A stretch of DNA of 64,000 bases from Stomorhina lunata (GCA_933228675.1 OW121741.1:113268361-113332360), one strand, 5' to 3'. Shown: positions 1-12,589, counted from the stretch's first letter. Translations and numbers: made by a program. The notes: generated from the sequence alone by a model not told the origin.

Positions 1-128
1 AGAAAATTTTTCGATATAAAAATTTTTCTATAGAAAATTTTTCGATATAAAAATTTTTCTATAGAAAATTTTTCGATATAAAAATTTTTCTATAGAAAAT
101 TTTTCGATATAAAAATTTTTCGAAAGAA
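1..128 (-). repeat. S1 satellite block, 31-bp AT-rich unit
   Basis: This is a tandem array with a 31-bp period. Each unit has two AT-tract halves, one joined by TATAG and one by CGATAT. Read here the array shows CGATAT, so it is the reverse complement of the arrays at 2004-2660, 3785-6465 and 7905-9049. The four units are nearly identical. Open frames across such arrays arise because the unit has few stops and 31 is not a multiple of three; they are not genes. Confidence 0.95.
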
Positions 129-161
129 ATTAATTTTAGTTGAACCAGAATTTATGTTGAT

Positions 162-501
162 AGTCGTGAGTTCGAGTCGGGCTTAGGTTCATGTCATAAA
201 TTATTTTTTTAATTTATTATTTTTTAATTAGATGAATAAATTTTAGGAATACAGAAAAAACTATGTGACACTTAGCAGTGTGGAATGCTGCATTTTCTAC
301 TTAACTTAACTACTGGCATCTAACAGTTGGTGACACAATGTGCTGATGAAGTCCGTAGCGGGAGAGAAAATGCAGCATTCCACATAGCTAAGTGTCACAT
401 AGTTTTTTCAGTATTCCTAAAATTTATTCATCTAATTAAAAAATCATAAATTAAAAAAATAATTTATGACATGAACCTAAGCCCGACTCGAACCCACGAC
501 C
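162..501. repeat. Fold-back (inverted repeat) element with tRNA-like B-box ends
   Basis: Two arms of about 138 bp (162-299 and 364-501) are reverse complements with only about five differences, separated by a 64-bp spacer. Each arm starts, at its outer end, with GTTCGAGTCGGGC preceded by GTCGTG, which resembles the Pol III B box and T-arm of a tRNA. I see no A box upstream. It could be two SINE-like copies in head-to-head/tail-to-tail arrangement, a snap-back MITE, or a local template-switch duplication. It sits inside S1. I could not define a target duplication. Confidence 0.8.
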
Positions 502-1174
502 ATAAAAATTTTTCTATAAAAAAATGTTCGATATAAAAATTTTTGTATAGAAAATTTTTCGATATAAAAATTTTTCTATAGAAAATTTTTCGATATTGGA
601 ATGTTTCTATAGAAAATTTTTTCGATACAAAAATTTTGGTACGCAATTTTTTTCATATCAAGTTTTTTTCTATAGAGAATTTTTTGATATAAAAATTTTT
701 CTATAGAAAATTTTTGAATGTACAAATTTTTCCATGGCAAATTTTTTGACAATGAAATTTTTCTATAGAAAATTTTTGGATATATAAATTTTTTTATGGA
801 AAATTTTTTGATAATGACATTTTTCTATGAAAATTTGTAGATAGAAAATTTTTCGATTTAAAAATCTTCGATAGAAAATTTTTTGATATAAAAATTTTTA
901 ATAAAAACTTTTTTGATATAGAAAATTTTTGATAAGAAAATTTTGAAATAATTTGTATATCAAAAAATCTACTATATTAAAATTTTCATATCAAAAAATT
1001 TTCTGTAGAAAAATTTTTATATCAAAAAATTTTTTATAGAAAAATTTTTGTATCGAAAAATTTTCTATAAGAAATGTTTATATCGAAAAATTTTCTATAA
1101 AAAAATTTTATATTTTAAAATTTCTATAAGAAAATTTTTATATCAAAACGTTTCCTATAGAAAAATGTTATATC
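502..1174. repeat. S1 satellite block with an orientation switch
   Basis: This is a diverged 31-bp S1 array. From 502 to about 950 the units read with CGATAT (reverse orientation). From about 965 onward they read ATATC followed by A and T tracts (forward orientation). The units near the junction are degenerate, so the switch is at roughly 945-985. The block ends where the mariner element starts. Confidence 0.9.
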
Positions 1175-1176
1175 TA

Positions 1177-2003
1177 AAGGGTGGTTAAATTGTAAGGGCC
1201 GATGTTGAATGTGAACCACACCTAAACGCCAAGTTTTTTTTCCGAATTTTATTTGACACTTCTCTATTTCAGACTTACTCAATTTGAACCATGGAGAGAT
1301 ACACAATCCAACAACGTGTTAAAGTTATCCAGACTTATTATGAAAATGGGCGTTCAAATCAAAATGCATATGGTGCACTTCGTGATTTTTTTGGTCAATT
1401 TGATCGTCCAAATGTGAGTACAATCGCAAAAATCGTGGAAAAATTCGAGTAAACCGGGTCTGTAGAAGATGTGAGAACACCAGTGCATGCTCGTACAGCT
1501 CGTACTGCAGAAAATATTGCTGTTGTTCGCGATAGTGTAGCTGAGGCCGGTCAGGCAGTTATTGTGAATGGTGTTCGCTATCGTGAGATGATAACGAACT
1601 TTTTATGGCCCAAATTGGAAGATATGGATGTGGACGATATGTGGTTTCAGCAGGACGGTGCCACTTGCCACACAGCTAACAAAACAATGGCTCGTTGGCG
1701 CAACAAATTCAATGGCCGTGTTATCTCACGTAACTGGCCGCCAAGATCATGTGATTTGACACCGTTGGACTTTTTTCTTTGGGGTTATTTGAAAGAAAAA
1801 GTGTACGTCAATATTCCAGCAACAATTCAAGAGCTAAAGGATGAGATAATTCATCACATTAACGGCATAGAACCTCCATTATGCCTCAGGGTCATCGTAA
1901 ATTACATCATAATACATCATAATAAAATAAAATTACAATAATTTCCTAAATAGTTTGTGTTTTATTCAAAATCAACATCGGCCCTTGAAATTTAACCACC
2001 CGA
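1177..2003 (+). mobile_element. mariner-family DNA transposon, internally deleted
   Basis: Terminal inverted repeats of 30 bp lie at 1179-1208 and 1972-2001; they begin GGGTGGTTAAAT and match at 28 of 30 positions. TA dinucleotides at 1175-1176 and 2004-2005 fit the TA target duplication of Tc1/mariner elements, which would give an 827-bp element with two extra, unmatched terminal bases. Both flanks are S1 satellite, and removing the element rejoins S1-like sequence. Full-length relatives with a DUF4817 helix-turn-helix transposase are longer; this copy has lost the middle of its gene and cannot be autonomous. Confidence 0.9.
1291..1941 (+). pseudogene. mariner-type transposase pseudogene (DUF4817 HTH plus C-terminal DDE part)
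   Basis: The reading frame starts at ATG 1291 (MERYTIQQRVKVIQTYYENG), a helix-turn-helix DNA-binding domain of the DUF4817 type. An in-frame TAA at 1450-1452 interrupts it just before the conserved TGSVED stretch. After about VRDSVAEA (near 1545) the frame jumps directly to GQAVIVNG, so the segment with the first catalytic aspartate is deleted in frame. The C-terminal half keeps WFQQDGATCHTA (second catalytic Asp) and WPPRSCDLTPLDFFLWGY (third acidic position). The last residues after the Arg-Val-Ile motif differ from the family, probably from a small frameshift. It is non-functional because of the stop and the missing catalytic core. The transposase would cut and paste its own element at TA sites. 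Confidence 0.9.
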
Positions 2004-2660
2004 TATAGAGAAATTTTTGTATCGAAAAATTTTCTATAGAAAAATTTTTATATCGAAAAATTTTATATAAAAAAATTTTATATTCAAAAATATCTATAGG
2101 AAAGTTTTTATATCGAAAAATTTTCTATTGAAACTTTTTTATATCGAAAAGGTTTTTATAGAAAAATTTTATATCAAAAAAATTTTTAAATTGAAAAATT
2201 TTCCATTGAAAAATTTTTGATACAAACATTTTTGTATCAAACAGTTTTCTATAGAAACCTTTTTTATCGAAAAATTTTCTATAGAAAAATTTTTTATCGA
2301 AAAATTTTGTATAGAAACATTTTTTTGTTGAAAAAATTTCTATAAAAAAATTTAATTTTGAAAAATATTGTATCGAAAAATTTTTATATTAAAAAACCCT
2401 TTATTATAAAATTTTTTATCAAAAAAATTTTCTATAGAAAAAATTTAACATCCAAAAATTTTTTATTAAACAATTTTTATATCGAAATTTTTTTTATAAG
2501 CTAAATTTTAATATTGAAAAATTTGATATAAAAAAAATGTAAAGCGAAAAATTTTATATAATTAAAATTTATTTAGCGAAAGATATTATACAAAAACAAT
2601 TAAGCATTGAAAATTTTTCTTAAGTTAAATTATTATATCGAAAAGGTAGTAAATTTTTCA
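2004..2660 (+). repeat. S1 satellite block, diverged
   Basis: This is the continuation of the 31-bp S1 array right of the mariner, in forward orientation. Units become increasingly degenerate toward 2660, as expected at the edge of a satellite array. Confidence 0.88.
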
Positions 2661-3784
2661 AACTAATTTTATTTAAAGATATTTTTTTTTATAATAAAAT
2701 ACCATTTTTTCCCTTTTGGTACCCGCTTTCCAACAAAAAACTAAATCATTTCAAAGATGCCTAAAATGATAATCGTGAGGATGATTATCATCAGCGTAAT
2801 TATCATAACCATTCATACAATAAGGTACAATAATACACAAACTATTCAGTCTGTAATGAATAATAAATGAACTGCGAAACGTACAAATAGTAAAATTGTA
2901 ACAAATTTGCATAAAGAACATTTCTACAAAACCGTGGCAGAGGTTTGAGAAAAAAAAACAGGTGTAATTTGAATGAATAAATTGTACAGCAGTGTATTGT
3001 GTGACTGACAGAAATGTTTATAGAGACATACGTATGTATGTTAGTTTTGCCGAATAAATAGCGTTGGCTAAAATGGAAATGGTCTACCAAACCATTGATA
3101 CAAAACTAACATTTTTGTTAAAAACAATAAATACTTTTTTTTTTCAATTTTAACTAGCTTTTCTCAATCAGTAAAAGTTTGAAAAATACTTCTAATGGAG
3201 CCTTACCATTCTTCACAACGATATTAAGGTATGTTTACAGGAAGAACATTCAGCCTTCGAATGAATCAGTGAATGAATGAATGAGTTTTGTGGCAACATC
3301 GTTAATGATGTTGCTGATGATGATGTTGAAGTATGTGCATAATCAAAAGCAAAACTAAATTGTTGTAACGAGGTAAAAAATTCAACCGGCAACAAAATTG
3401 CTGGTTTTTTTTCAAACAAAAAAAAAAGAATTTTTATATATTTATCCCTGTCAGACACTTTCAAATATGTAAATAGATCCTTAAGAAGCACAAGGAAGAG
3501 TGCAATGAAACTTGTAGTTGATACTGACTCAGTTCGAGTGTTGTTTATGCTTTCAACATATTGCATATTCAATGGGTATCTTATTGTCATTTGCAATTGA
3601 TTTTATCTGGAATTCTGTGTATATTTAAATTATTTATTTCTTTGGAAAAACTTGAATTTTTCGATACATTTTTATTTTAAGTTTATTGATCTTTGATAAT
3701 TTAATATAGAAAATAATTTAAATTGGTTTTGCTAGCATCCATGCTATTACCATGGAATCATAAGAGTCCCATAAAATATTTCAA
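2661..3784. other. Complex AT-rich spacer, no gene recognised
   Basis: This spacer between two S1 arrays is not satellite. It holds short GAAT and GATGTT microsatellite-like runs near 3258-3330. Open frames on the minus strand at 2842-3090 and 3213-3596 have low-complexity, Phe/Leu/Ser-rich translations without a recognisable domain. I see no supported gene. Confidence 0.6.
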
Positions 3785-6465
3785 CAAATTTTCTATAAAA
3801 AACTTTTTATATCAATATCATTACAGTATCGAAAAATTTTCCATAGAAAAATTTTAATATCGAAAAATTTTCTATAGAAAAATTTTAATATCGAAAAATT
3901 TTCTATAGAAAAATTTTAATATCGAAAAATTTTCTATAGAAAAATTTTAATATCGAAAAATTTTCTATAGAAAAATTTTAATATCGAAAAATTTTCTATA
4001 GAAAAATTTAAATATCGAAAAATTTTCTATAGAAAAATTTAAATATCGAAAAATTTTCTATAGAAAAATTTTAATATCGAAAAATTTTCGATAGAAAAAT
4101 TTTAATATCGAAAAATTTTCTATAGAAAAATTTTAATATCGAAAAATTTTCTATAGAAAAATTTTAATATCGAAAATTTTTCTATAGAAAAATTTTAATA
4201 TCGAAAAATTTTCTATAGAAAACTTTAATATCGAAAAATTTTTTATAGAAAAACTTTAATATCGAAAAATTTTCTATAGAAAAATTTTAATATCGAAAAA
4301 TTTTCTATAGAAAAATTTTAATATCGAAAAATTTTCTGTAGAAAAATTTTAATATCGAAAAATTTTCTATAGAAAAATTTTAATTTTGAAAAATTTTCTA
4401 TAGAAAAATTTTAATATCGAAAAATTTTCTATAGAAAAATTTTAATATCGAAAAATTTTCTATAGAAAAATTTTAATATCGAAAAATTTTCTATAGAAAA
4501 ATTTTATTACCGAAAAATTTTCAATAGAAAAATGGTAATATCGAAATTTTTCTACAGAAAAATTTTAATATCAAAAATTTTTCGAAAGAAAAATTTTTAT
4601 ATCGAAAAATTTTCGAAAGAAAAATTTTTATATCGATAAATTTTTGATAGAAAAATTTTTATATCAAAAAGTTTTCTATAGAAAAATTTTAATATCGAAA
4701 AATTTTCTATAGAAAAATTTTTATATCTAAAAATTTACTATAGAAAAATTTTAGTATCGAAAACTTTTCAATAGAAAAATTTTAATATCGAAAAATTTTC
4801 TATAAAAAAATTTTCCATAGAAAAATTTACTATAGAAAAATTTTTATATCTGGAAATATTCTATAGAAAAATTTTTATATCTAAAAATTTTCTATAGAAA
4901 AATTTTTAAATCTGGAAATATTCTATAAAAAATATTTTCTACCAAAAAATTTTCTACAGAAAAATTTTTATATCGAAAATTTTTCTATAGAAAAATTTTT
5001 ATAACGTTAAATTTTCTAATGAAAAATTTTTATGTCAAAAAATTTTCTACAGAAAAGTCATAATATCGAAAAATTGTCTATAGAAAAATTTTTATATCGA
5101 AAAATATTCTTTACAAAATTTTTTATATCGAAAAATTTTCTTTAGAAAAATTTTTATATCGAAAAATTATCTATAGAAAAATTTTTATATCGAAAAATTT
5201 TCTATAGAAAATCTTTTGTATCAAAAAAATTATATTAAAATGTTTTAATAACGAAAAACTTACTGTAAAAAATTTTTAGAACGAAAAACATTCTATAGAA
5301 AATTTTTAAAACGAAAGATGTTCTATATTATAACGAAAATTGTTTTATAGTTTGCTTTTATAACTGAACATTTTCTATGAAAAAAATATGACGAAAAATT
5401 TTTCTAACGAAACATTTGTTAAAGAAAAATTTTATATAGAAAAAGTTTATAAAGAAAAATTTATAAAGTTTTTTCTAAAGAAAAGTTTTTACATCGAAAA
5501 ATTTTCTATAGAAAAATTTTTATGTCAAACAATTTTCTATAGAAAAATTTTTAAATCGAAAGATTTTCTGTAGAAAAATTTGTATATCGAAAAATTTTCT
5601 GTAAAAAAATTTTTATATCGAAAAATTTAATATAGGTAATTTTTATATAAAAAAATGACTATAAAAAAATTTTATATCGAAAAGTTTTCTATAGAAAAAT
5701 GTTAGTAACGAAAAACTTTCTGTACAAAATTGTTTTTTACAAAAAATATTCTATAGAAAAATTTTTAAAACTAAAAATTTTTTATATTATAGCAGAAAAT
5801 TTTCTATAGAAAAACTATCATAACGAAACATTTTCTGTAAAAAAAATTTTATAACTAAAAATTTTCTATAGAAAAATTTTCTATGGAGAAAAGTTTATAA
5901 AGAATTTTCATATCGAAAGATTTTCTATAGAAAAATGTCTATAACGAAACATTTTTTATAGAAAAATTCTTCTAACGAAAAACTGTTTGTAGAAAAATTT
6001 TTATATCGAAAAATTTTCTTCAGAAACATTTTTATAGCAAACAGATTTTATATCGAAAAATTTTCTATAGAAAAATTTGTATTTTAAAAAATTTTCTACA
6101 GAAAAATTTTTATATCGAAAGATTTTGTATAAACAAATTTTTATGACGAAAAATTTTCTAAGAAAATTTTCTATATTGAAAAAATTTTTATAGAAAAATT
6201 CTTCTAACGAAAAATTGTCTATTGAAAATTTTTTAACGAAAACTTGTCTATCGAAAAATTTTCAATAGAAAAGCTTTAATAACGAATAAATTTCTATAGA
6301 AAAACTTTTATACCGAAAAATTTGCTATGAAAAAATTTGTATATCGAGAAATTTTCTACAAAAATAAAAATTTTATTGAATTTTTAATACAAAAATTTTT
6401 ATATCAAAAATTTTCTATAGAAAAATTGTTATAATTAAATATTGTCTATAGAAATATTTTCTGTT
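3785..6465 (+). repeat. S1 satellite, main array (about 2.7 kb, 31-bp period)
   Basis: This is the largest S1 array. Spacing between successive ATATCG motifs, for example 3857 to 3888, is exactly 31 bp. Units from about 3830 to 4500 are almost identical and read TATAGAAAAATTTTA followed by ATATCGAAAAATTTTC; later units diverge and include indels. TTTTCTATAGAAAA within each unit is a perfect palindrome. The gradient from homogeneous to degenerate units is typical of unequal exchange in a satellite. Confidence 0.96.
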
Positions 6466-7904
6466 CAGATGATATTTGTTGGACATAATAATTCGTATTT
6501 ATTCTGTTCCGCAAATAAGATATATTCGCAAATTAAATAGTAATTAAGTGTGGAGCTACATTATTTTAATCTTCATCCATTATAAAAATGCTACCATGCA
6601 CTTTAGATAATCGTAAGGGATAAATCAAAAATTATTTTACTTAAAATATTGTCTTTATGAAACCTTAAGTTCCTGAATTAAAAAATAAATCTTGTCCATT
6701 ACCAAGTCATTTCAACTGATAGTTCCCTTAATAATATAAACAACACCCTAACTAAATAATAAACGATATGAATGATCAAAGACCCTTAATTGTCTTTCCA
6801 AGAAGTGTGGAAAAACAAAGAAATACATACATGCATTATTCATCGATAAGCATTTCTTCACTTAATACTTAATTGTATCAACATACTTTAATCTAATAAT
6901 AGATATTCAATCATGCCAATACTACCTTTAAAACTATAGAGAAAAACGAGATTGGAGAAAATGAAGAAAAGAATTATTTTCGGAAAAATAAGAAATTAAG
7001 GGAAACATCAACAAGCAGCCAATGAATGAATGTATGCTCTTGTCTAGACATACAGACGTCAGGAAGAAGGATATACAACAAAATTGGCAAAAGAAATAAC
7101 TATAACAGGAAATCCATTTAATGTTAAAACTTTATACAAACACACACTAACATGTTCTGAGGGCTTTAGTATAGCTGAAAACTGTGAAAAGTTTCCAAGA
7201 AAAGAGGATACAGACACTAAAAGCCGAAAACAAAACAAGGTTGAACAAAAAATTTTAGCTGGCGGAAAACCAAAATGAAAAAAAACATCATTGAAAGGTT
7301 TTCTAGTTGTTGTTGTTGCCGAGTTTTTTTAACATTTCACCGCAATAATGCATTTATTGTAGTTTTTGTTTGTTTAATTTGTCGCTGTCTCATGCATTTT
7401 CCTTTTAAGGACTTTTGTTAAACAAAGGAAAACAACATAATATTGGTAATGGCAAAATAATTACTGCAGTGGTAATAATTAACACAAAAGTCATAAGACA
7501 ATCGAAATAAAATTTACACGAAAAGAAAGAAAAATTTTACTTCTTTCAATATTTGTAAAGTTTTAAGGATTGGCTTAAAAGCTCATTAAAAAATAACAAA
7601 GAAGCCCTTGTTGGGCTTGCCCTTTTTAAGGATAAGTGGTTTTGAATGGGTTTGTCAGTGTTGAGGCTTATTAACTGCTTCTAAGAGGAGGTGCCTTGCA
7701 AAATATTTTAAATTTGTTCCATAACAGCATTTAACCAGTTCTGACTTACTCCAAGTTTAAATTTAGTTATAATTTAGTTGCAACTTAGTTCCTGGTAAGA
7801 TTGAACATCTTGATGGCGATGAAACCAGTTCTCTTGGGTCCTAAAGATATATAGGAAGTATTTCACTGTCAAAATAATAAACTTTTCCAAATCGAGTCTA
7901 CTTT
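6466..7904. other. Complex AT-rich spacer, no gene recognised
   Basis: This is single-copy-looking AT-rich sequence between S1 arrays. A 64-codon open frame at 7084-7278 (plus) has a less biased composition (Lys/Thr/Glu-rich) than the satellite frames, but no recognisable domain, splice context or neighbour supports it as a gene. Confidence 0.5.
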
Positions 7905-9049
7905 TCCAATTTTCTATGGAAAAATTTTTATATCGAAAAATTTTCTTTAGAAAAATTTTTATATTAAAAGATTTTCTAGAGAAAAATATTTATATCGAAA
8001 AATTTTCTATATACAAATTTTTATATCGAAAAACTTTGTACAGAAAAATTTTTATACCGAAAAATTTCTATAGAAAAATTTTTATACCGAAAAATTTGTA
8101 TAGAAAAATTTTTATATCGAAAATTTTCTATAGAAAAGACTTTATATCAAAAAATTTTCTGTCAAACAACTTTCTATAGAAAAATTTTTATATCAAAAAA
8201 TTTTCTATAGAAAAATTGTCTATAGAAAAATTTTTATAAAAAAAAATTTTTTTTATAAAAAAATGTTTATATCGAAAAATTTTCTACAGAAAAACTTTTG
8301 TATCGAAAAATTTTTATAACGAAAAATTTTCTATAGAAACATTTTTATAGCAAAAAATTTTCTATAGAAAAATTTTTATATCGAAAAATTATCTATAGAA
8401 ACATTTTTATATCGAAAAATTTTCTATAGAAAAATTTTTATAATGAAAAATTTTCTATAGAAAAATGTGTATATCGAAAAATTATCTATAGCAACATTTT
8501 TATATCGAAAAATTTTCTATAGAAACATTTTTATATCGAAATATTATCTATAGAAAAATTCTTATATCGAAAAATTTTCTATAGAAAAATTTTTATATCA
8601 AAAATTTTCTATAGAAAAATTGTCTATAGAAAAATTTTTATATAGAAAAATGTTCTATACAAAAATGTATTATAACGAAAAATTGTCTATAGAAAAATTT
8701 TTATATCAAGAAATTGTCTATAGAAAAATTTTTATATCGAATAATTTTCTATTGAAAAATTTTTATATTGAAAAATTTTCTATAGGTAAATTTTTATATC
8801 GAAAAATTATCTATAGAAACTTTTTATATTGAAAAATTTTCTATAGAAAAATTTTTATATTGAAAAATTATCTATAGAAACATTTTTATATCGAAAAATT
8901 TTCTATAGAAGCATTTTTATATCGAAAAATTTTATATAGAAAAATTTTTATATCGAAAACTTTTCTATAAAAAAATTTCTATATCGAAAAATTTTCTATA
9001 GAAAACTTTCTATATCGAAACATTTTCTATAGAAACATTTTTATATCGA
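7905..9049 (+). repeat. S1 satellite block (about 1.1 kb)
   Basis: This is a 31-bp S1 array in forward orientation with alternating ATATCG and TATAGAAA motifs. It is moderately diverged with occasional shorter units, for example near 8205-8260 and 8605-8680. The array ends abruptly at ATATCGAC (about 9049), where complex sequence starts. Confidence 0.95.
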
Positions 9050-10884
9050 CTGAAAAGCTCCTTGATATCTTCTCAGCCCTGTGAAAAATTGCAATAACTT
9101 AAAAACTACTTCATGGATTTTAGCATTTGGCTATTTTTAATAAAGTTGTCTTAGTTCTCTTTAATATTCCATTTCTTTCTTGTAAGAATTTGGTTGACAT
9201 TTCGTAAAAAAAATAATTCTTGCCCATGTAAATGGGCTGTTAAGCTTTTACCCAAGGTGCGCCCATAAAACTTTGTTCGATTTGGCTTAACCTTTCAGAA
9301 CTAAACTTTTAGACCCAGTGTCATAAAATTCTATTGAAAAACCTTTGAAATTAAAGAAACAATTTTTCGCTGTCTCCCTAGTGCCCATAATGCAATAGAA
9401 TAATGAATTTTTATCTAATCCATAAGTACAATATCTGTGAGATTAATAACTGAAAATCTCCCCGAGGTAGGTTTAGGGAGAAGACTGTTGAAATCCATAA
9501 GTACAATATCTGTGAGATTAATAACTGAAAATCTCCCCGAGGTAGGTTTAGGGAGAAGACTGTTGAAATATTAACCAGAAATATGTCTATACTATCTTCT
9601 CCCTAACTATAGTTACCACAACCCATGTAATTTACAAAAATCGTGGGCAAAGGATTCAAAAAATACTTAAGCAATTTAAATTCTTCAAGTTCTCCAATTA
9701 AACTAACAAAGCAACCATACAACCATAATCCATTTATAAAGTTTAAGCCTACCATAATACCTCAACCATTTGACCATTTATAAAATTTCGTTTTATTATT
9801 ATTATTTTTTTTTTTCGTTTCTTTACAATTTTCACTTATTCACTTTGTGCAATTATCCGTATTTTTTATTTTAATAGTCATCTCTATAAATTTTCAAGAT
9901 AAAACTATAATTTGCCCATAAAAATACAACGAACGAACCAAGACTTTTTTTCTCTCCACAAAAATACTCATACATATCCCGTATCTCAACCACACATTTC
10001 CCTGCCCGAATAAAACCCTTTGCGGTTTAAACAGTTAATGACTTTAGCTATAAACTATATTCCGTTTTTATGTTTATACTTGTACATATATATTTATACA
10101 GATATGTATGCTCATATGTCTCTGTGTATGTATTTTCTTTTAAAATAAATAAAGCAAGCGAAGGATGAGAATAAATACAAAAATCCAAAATGAAAAAAAA
10201 AGAAAAGAACCGAAACATATAAATTCTGACAACTTTATTACAGACCAGTGAAGAATACAGAATTTTCTTTTTAGGCAAAGCCATAAGAGCAGCAGTTGTT
10301 GTATGGATCTACAGTATTTTAAAACTGTTAAGGTGCCTGTAAAATTCTTTTGCAGATTTTTTGCCAAATTTTTTAGTTTTTTTCGTTATTTTATTATAAA
10401 AAGGAAGCGAATGAAACAATACAATTTACATGCACAACATAATTTGGCTTTTTAGTGCAATGAACCCCAAACAAATAAACGAACTTTAGAAATTGAATGG
10501 CTTATAGTTAGTTGAGAATTTCGTTTTTAACATTTCTTTTTTTATTATTTCTTTATAAAAGCGGAAACTTGTGTTTATATATTGTGTTAAATGGAAATTT
10601 ATGTTGAAACCAAAATACATAAAAGTATAGAAATCGTTTAAATTTTCTGGCAACTGTTTTGATAGGAATGAGACGAAAGGTATAAAGAAATAGGAAGTTT
10701 GATCAACTAAACAATGTAAGTAATGGTAATGTTTCATAGTAAGATTTAGGAAACATCTTTTAAGTTTTAATATTTGGATTTGCTTAATTTTTTTGTAGAA
10801 CAAAATGATTTCTTTAGAGTAATATCTCAGTCCTGGCAAGAAATCAAATATAATCATTAGGGTTTGGTTTTTCGAAAGTCAATT
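9050..10884. other. Complex AT-rich region, no gene recognised
   Basis: Apart from the exact duplication at 9417-9566, I see no element ends or coding signal. Open frames at 10048-10367 and 10486-10857 (minus) translate to aromatic- and Leu/Ile-rich, low-complexity peptides typical of AT-rich noncoding DNA. Confidence 0.55.
9417..9566. repeat. Exact 75-bp tandem duplication
   Basis: Two head-to-tail copies (9417-9491 and 9492-9566) are identical over 75 bp. The unit starts AATCCATAAG and contains CTCCCCGAGGTAGG, a GC-richer core unlike its surroundings. Perfect identity means a very recent duplication, or an assembly artefact. Confidence 0.95.
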
Positions 10885-10892
10885 GTTGACAT

Positions 10893-11760
10893 CAGGGACC
10901 GAAAATAACTGTAATTTTTGAATTTTTGATTAAAAAAAGCAACCGCAAGGAAATGTCGGAGAATAAAACCAAGTATACCATTTTGATAGTTTTGGACAAA
11001 ATTTTCATAAAATGCGATGATTTTTAAAAATCTGATTTTTATTTTTTAGAAAAAAAATAATAGTTATTTTTTGATTTTTATTTTTTTGAGCAAAAATAAA
11101 AGTTATTTTTTAACTTTTATTTTTTCAAGCAAAAATAACAGTTAATTTTCACTTTTATTATTTCGATCATGAATAAAAGTTATTTTTTGACTTTTATTTT
11201 TTCGAGCAGAAATAAAAGTTATTTTTTGACTTTTATTTTTTCGAGCAGAAATAAAAGTTATTTTTTGACTTTTATTTTTTCGAGCAGAAATAAAAGTTAC
11301 TTTTGTGTTTTCAACCCTAATTATGATTGCGAAACTCAACTCCATTAATTTTTGAGCATATACAAATTATTTTCACTGAAAAATTATCTTTGTTTGACAA
11401 AATTTTTCAATAAATATATCATGAATTTAAACAAAAGTAACTTTTATTTCTGCTCGAAAAAATAAAAGTCAAAAAATAACTTTTATTTCTGCTCGAAAAA
11501 AATAAAGTCAAAAAATAACTTTTATTCATGCTCGAAATAATAATAGTCAAAAAAACTGTTATTTTTGCTCGAAAAAATAAAAGTTAAAAAATAACTTTTT
11601 TTTTTGCTTGAAAAAATAAAAGTCAAAAATAACTGTTATTTTTTATCGAAAAAATAAAAGTCAAAAAATAACTTTTATTTCTGCTCGAAAAAATAAAAGT
11701 CAAAAAATAAATTTTATTTTCTGACTTTTACGATAAAAGTTATAACAGTTACGGTCCCTG
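10893..11760. mobile_element. hAT-like non-autonomous fold-back element (868 bp)
   Basis: The ends read CAGGGACCG (10893) and CGGTCCCTG (to 11760). They are flanked by 8-bp near-duplicates GTTGACAT (10885-10892) and GTTGATAT (11761-11768), 7 of 8 matching. CAG-type termini plus an 8-bp target duplication are hallmarks of hAT elements. The interior is a large imperfect palindrome built from 39-bp tandem units (CGAGCAGA at 11203, 11242 and 11281) on the left and their reverse complements from about 11437 to 11700 on the right, around a spacer of about 120 bp. It has no coding capacity, so it would depend on a transposase made elsewhere. Confidence 0.85.
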
Positions 11761-11768
11761 GTTGATAT

Positions 11769-12589
11769 ACATATATTATATACATTAGGGTGGGTCGTTT
11801 TTTGACTTTTGTTTCTGATCGACTTCTAATAGTGAAATTATATGGCCAAATTATGTCAATCGGAAGTGTACAAAATATTATTGATTTATTTTTAGGATAC
11901 GAGCCCGCGCAACGGGCCCAAAGTTTTTGAGCCCATTTGTATGGGGGAAACTGAGAGTGTTTGCAGTTTTTGCTACATTTCGTCCATTTACAATTTATTT
12001 TAAAGAAAAAGGATAATGGAATCTAAAAACGAGCTAATGCAGCTTTAATTAAAGTCATCAATATTGGAAATCCATAAAACAGTTTTGAAGTTATTGCAAT
12101 TTTCCTCCAAAAATTGGTATCCCTGACAATACGCCTAAGGATGCACCACTAGAAAAAACTACTTTGGACAAAAGCTCGCAAAGCAAGACATGATTTATCA
12201 TTTTAAGACTTGTAGGTACTTCATAGTTTAATTTTGTTTAAATATAACAATATTTTCTTAGCTTTTTTCATAATCGAAAATGGGTAATTTTTTTTTGTTA
12301 AACAAATATTAAAAATTTGAATTTCTCTCATCGGTGTGTTAAAAAAGATAAAAAAACACAACAAAACTCAAGAAAATAAAGGTCGATATCTCAAACGATT
12401 TTCCCCTACCTTGTGTTCGAATTCGACGAATTTTGCAAAAAAGTAATTTTTTGCTCATAATTTGAGTAAATGCTTCATAAATCTTATTTATGTTCAATTT
12501 TAGTAATGTTTATATGAAATAAAATTATTCATACTATGGAATATATAAACAGGATATTTACTTTTAAAATTGGGTAAACCTAACCCTTT
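11769..12589. other. AT-rich region of probable repeat origin, unassigned
   Basis: It begins near TTAGGGTGGGTCG (about 11787), a motif that looks like a transposon end, followed by a moderately GC-rich patch around 11896-11960. I could not find a matching right end. No coding region is supported. Confidence 0.4.

Noticed and set aside
2842..3596. Minus-strand open frames in the spacer between S1 arrays
   Set aside because: Aromatic-rich, low-complexity translations typical of AT-rich noncoding DNA.
7084..7278. 64-codon open frame with balanced composition as a possible exon
   Set aside because: No domain and no visible exon context could be supported; too short to call.
3785..9049. Open frames rich in Phe, Tyr, Ile, Lys and Asn across S1 (for example 5388-5573, 7916-8179, 8620-8832)
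   Set aside because: They follow the 31-bp satellite and repeat the same peptide motifs in rotating frames; there is no independent coding evidence.
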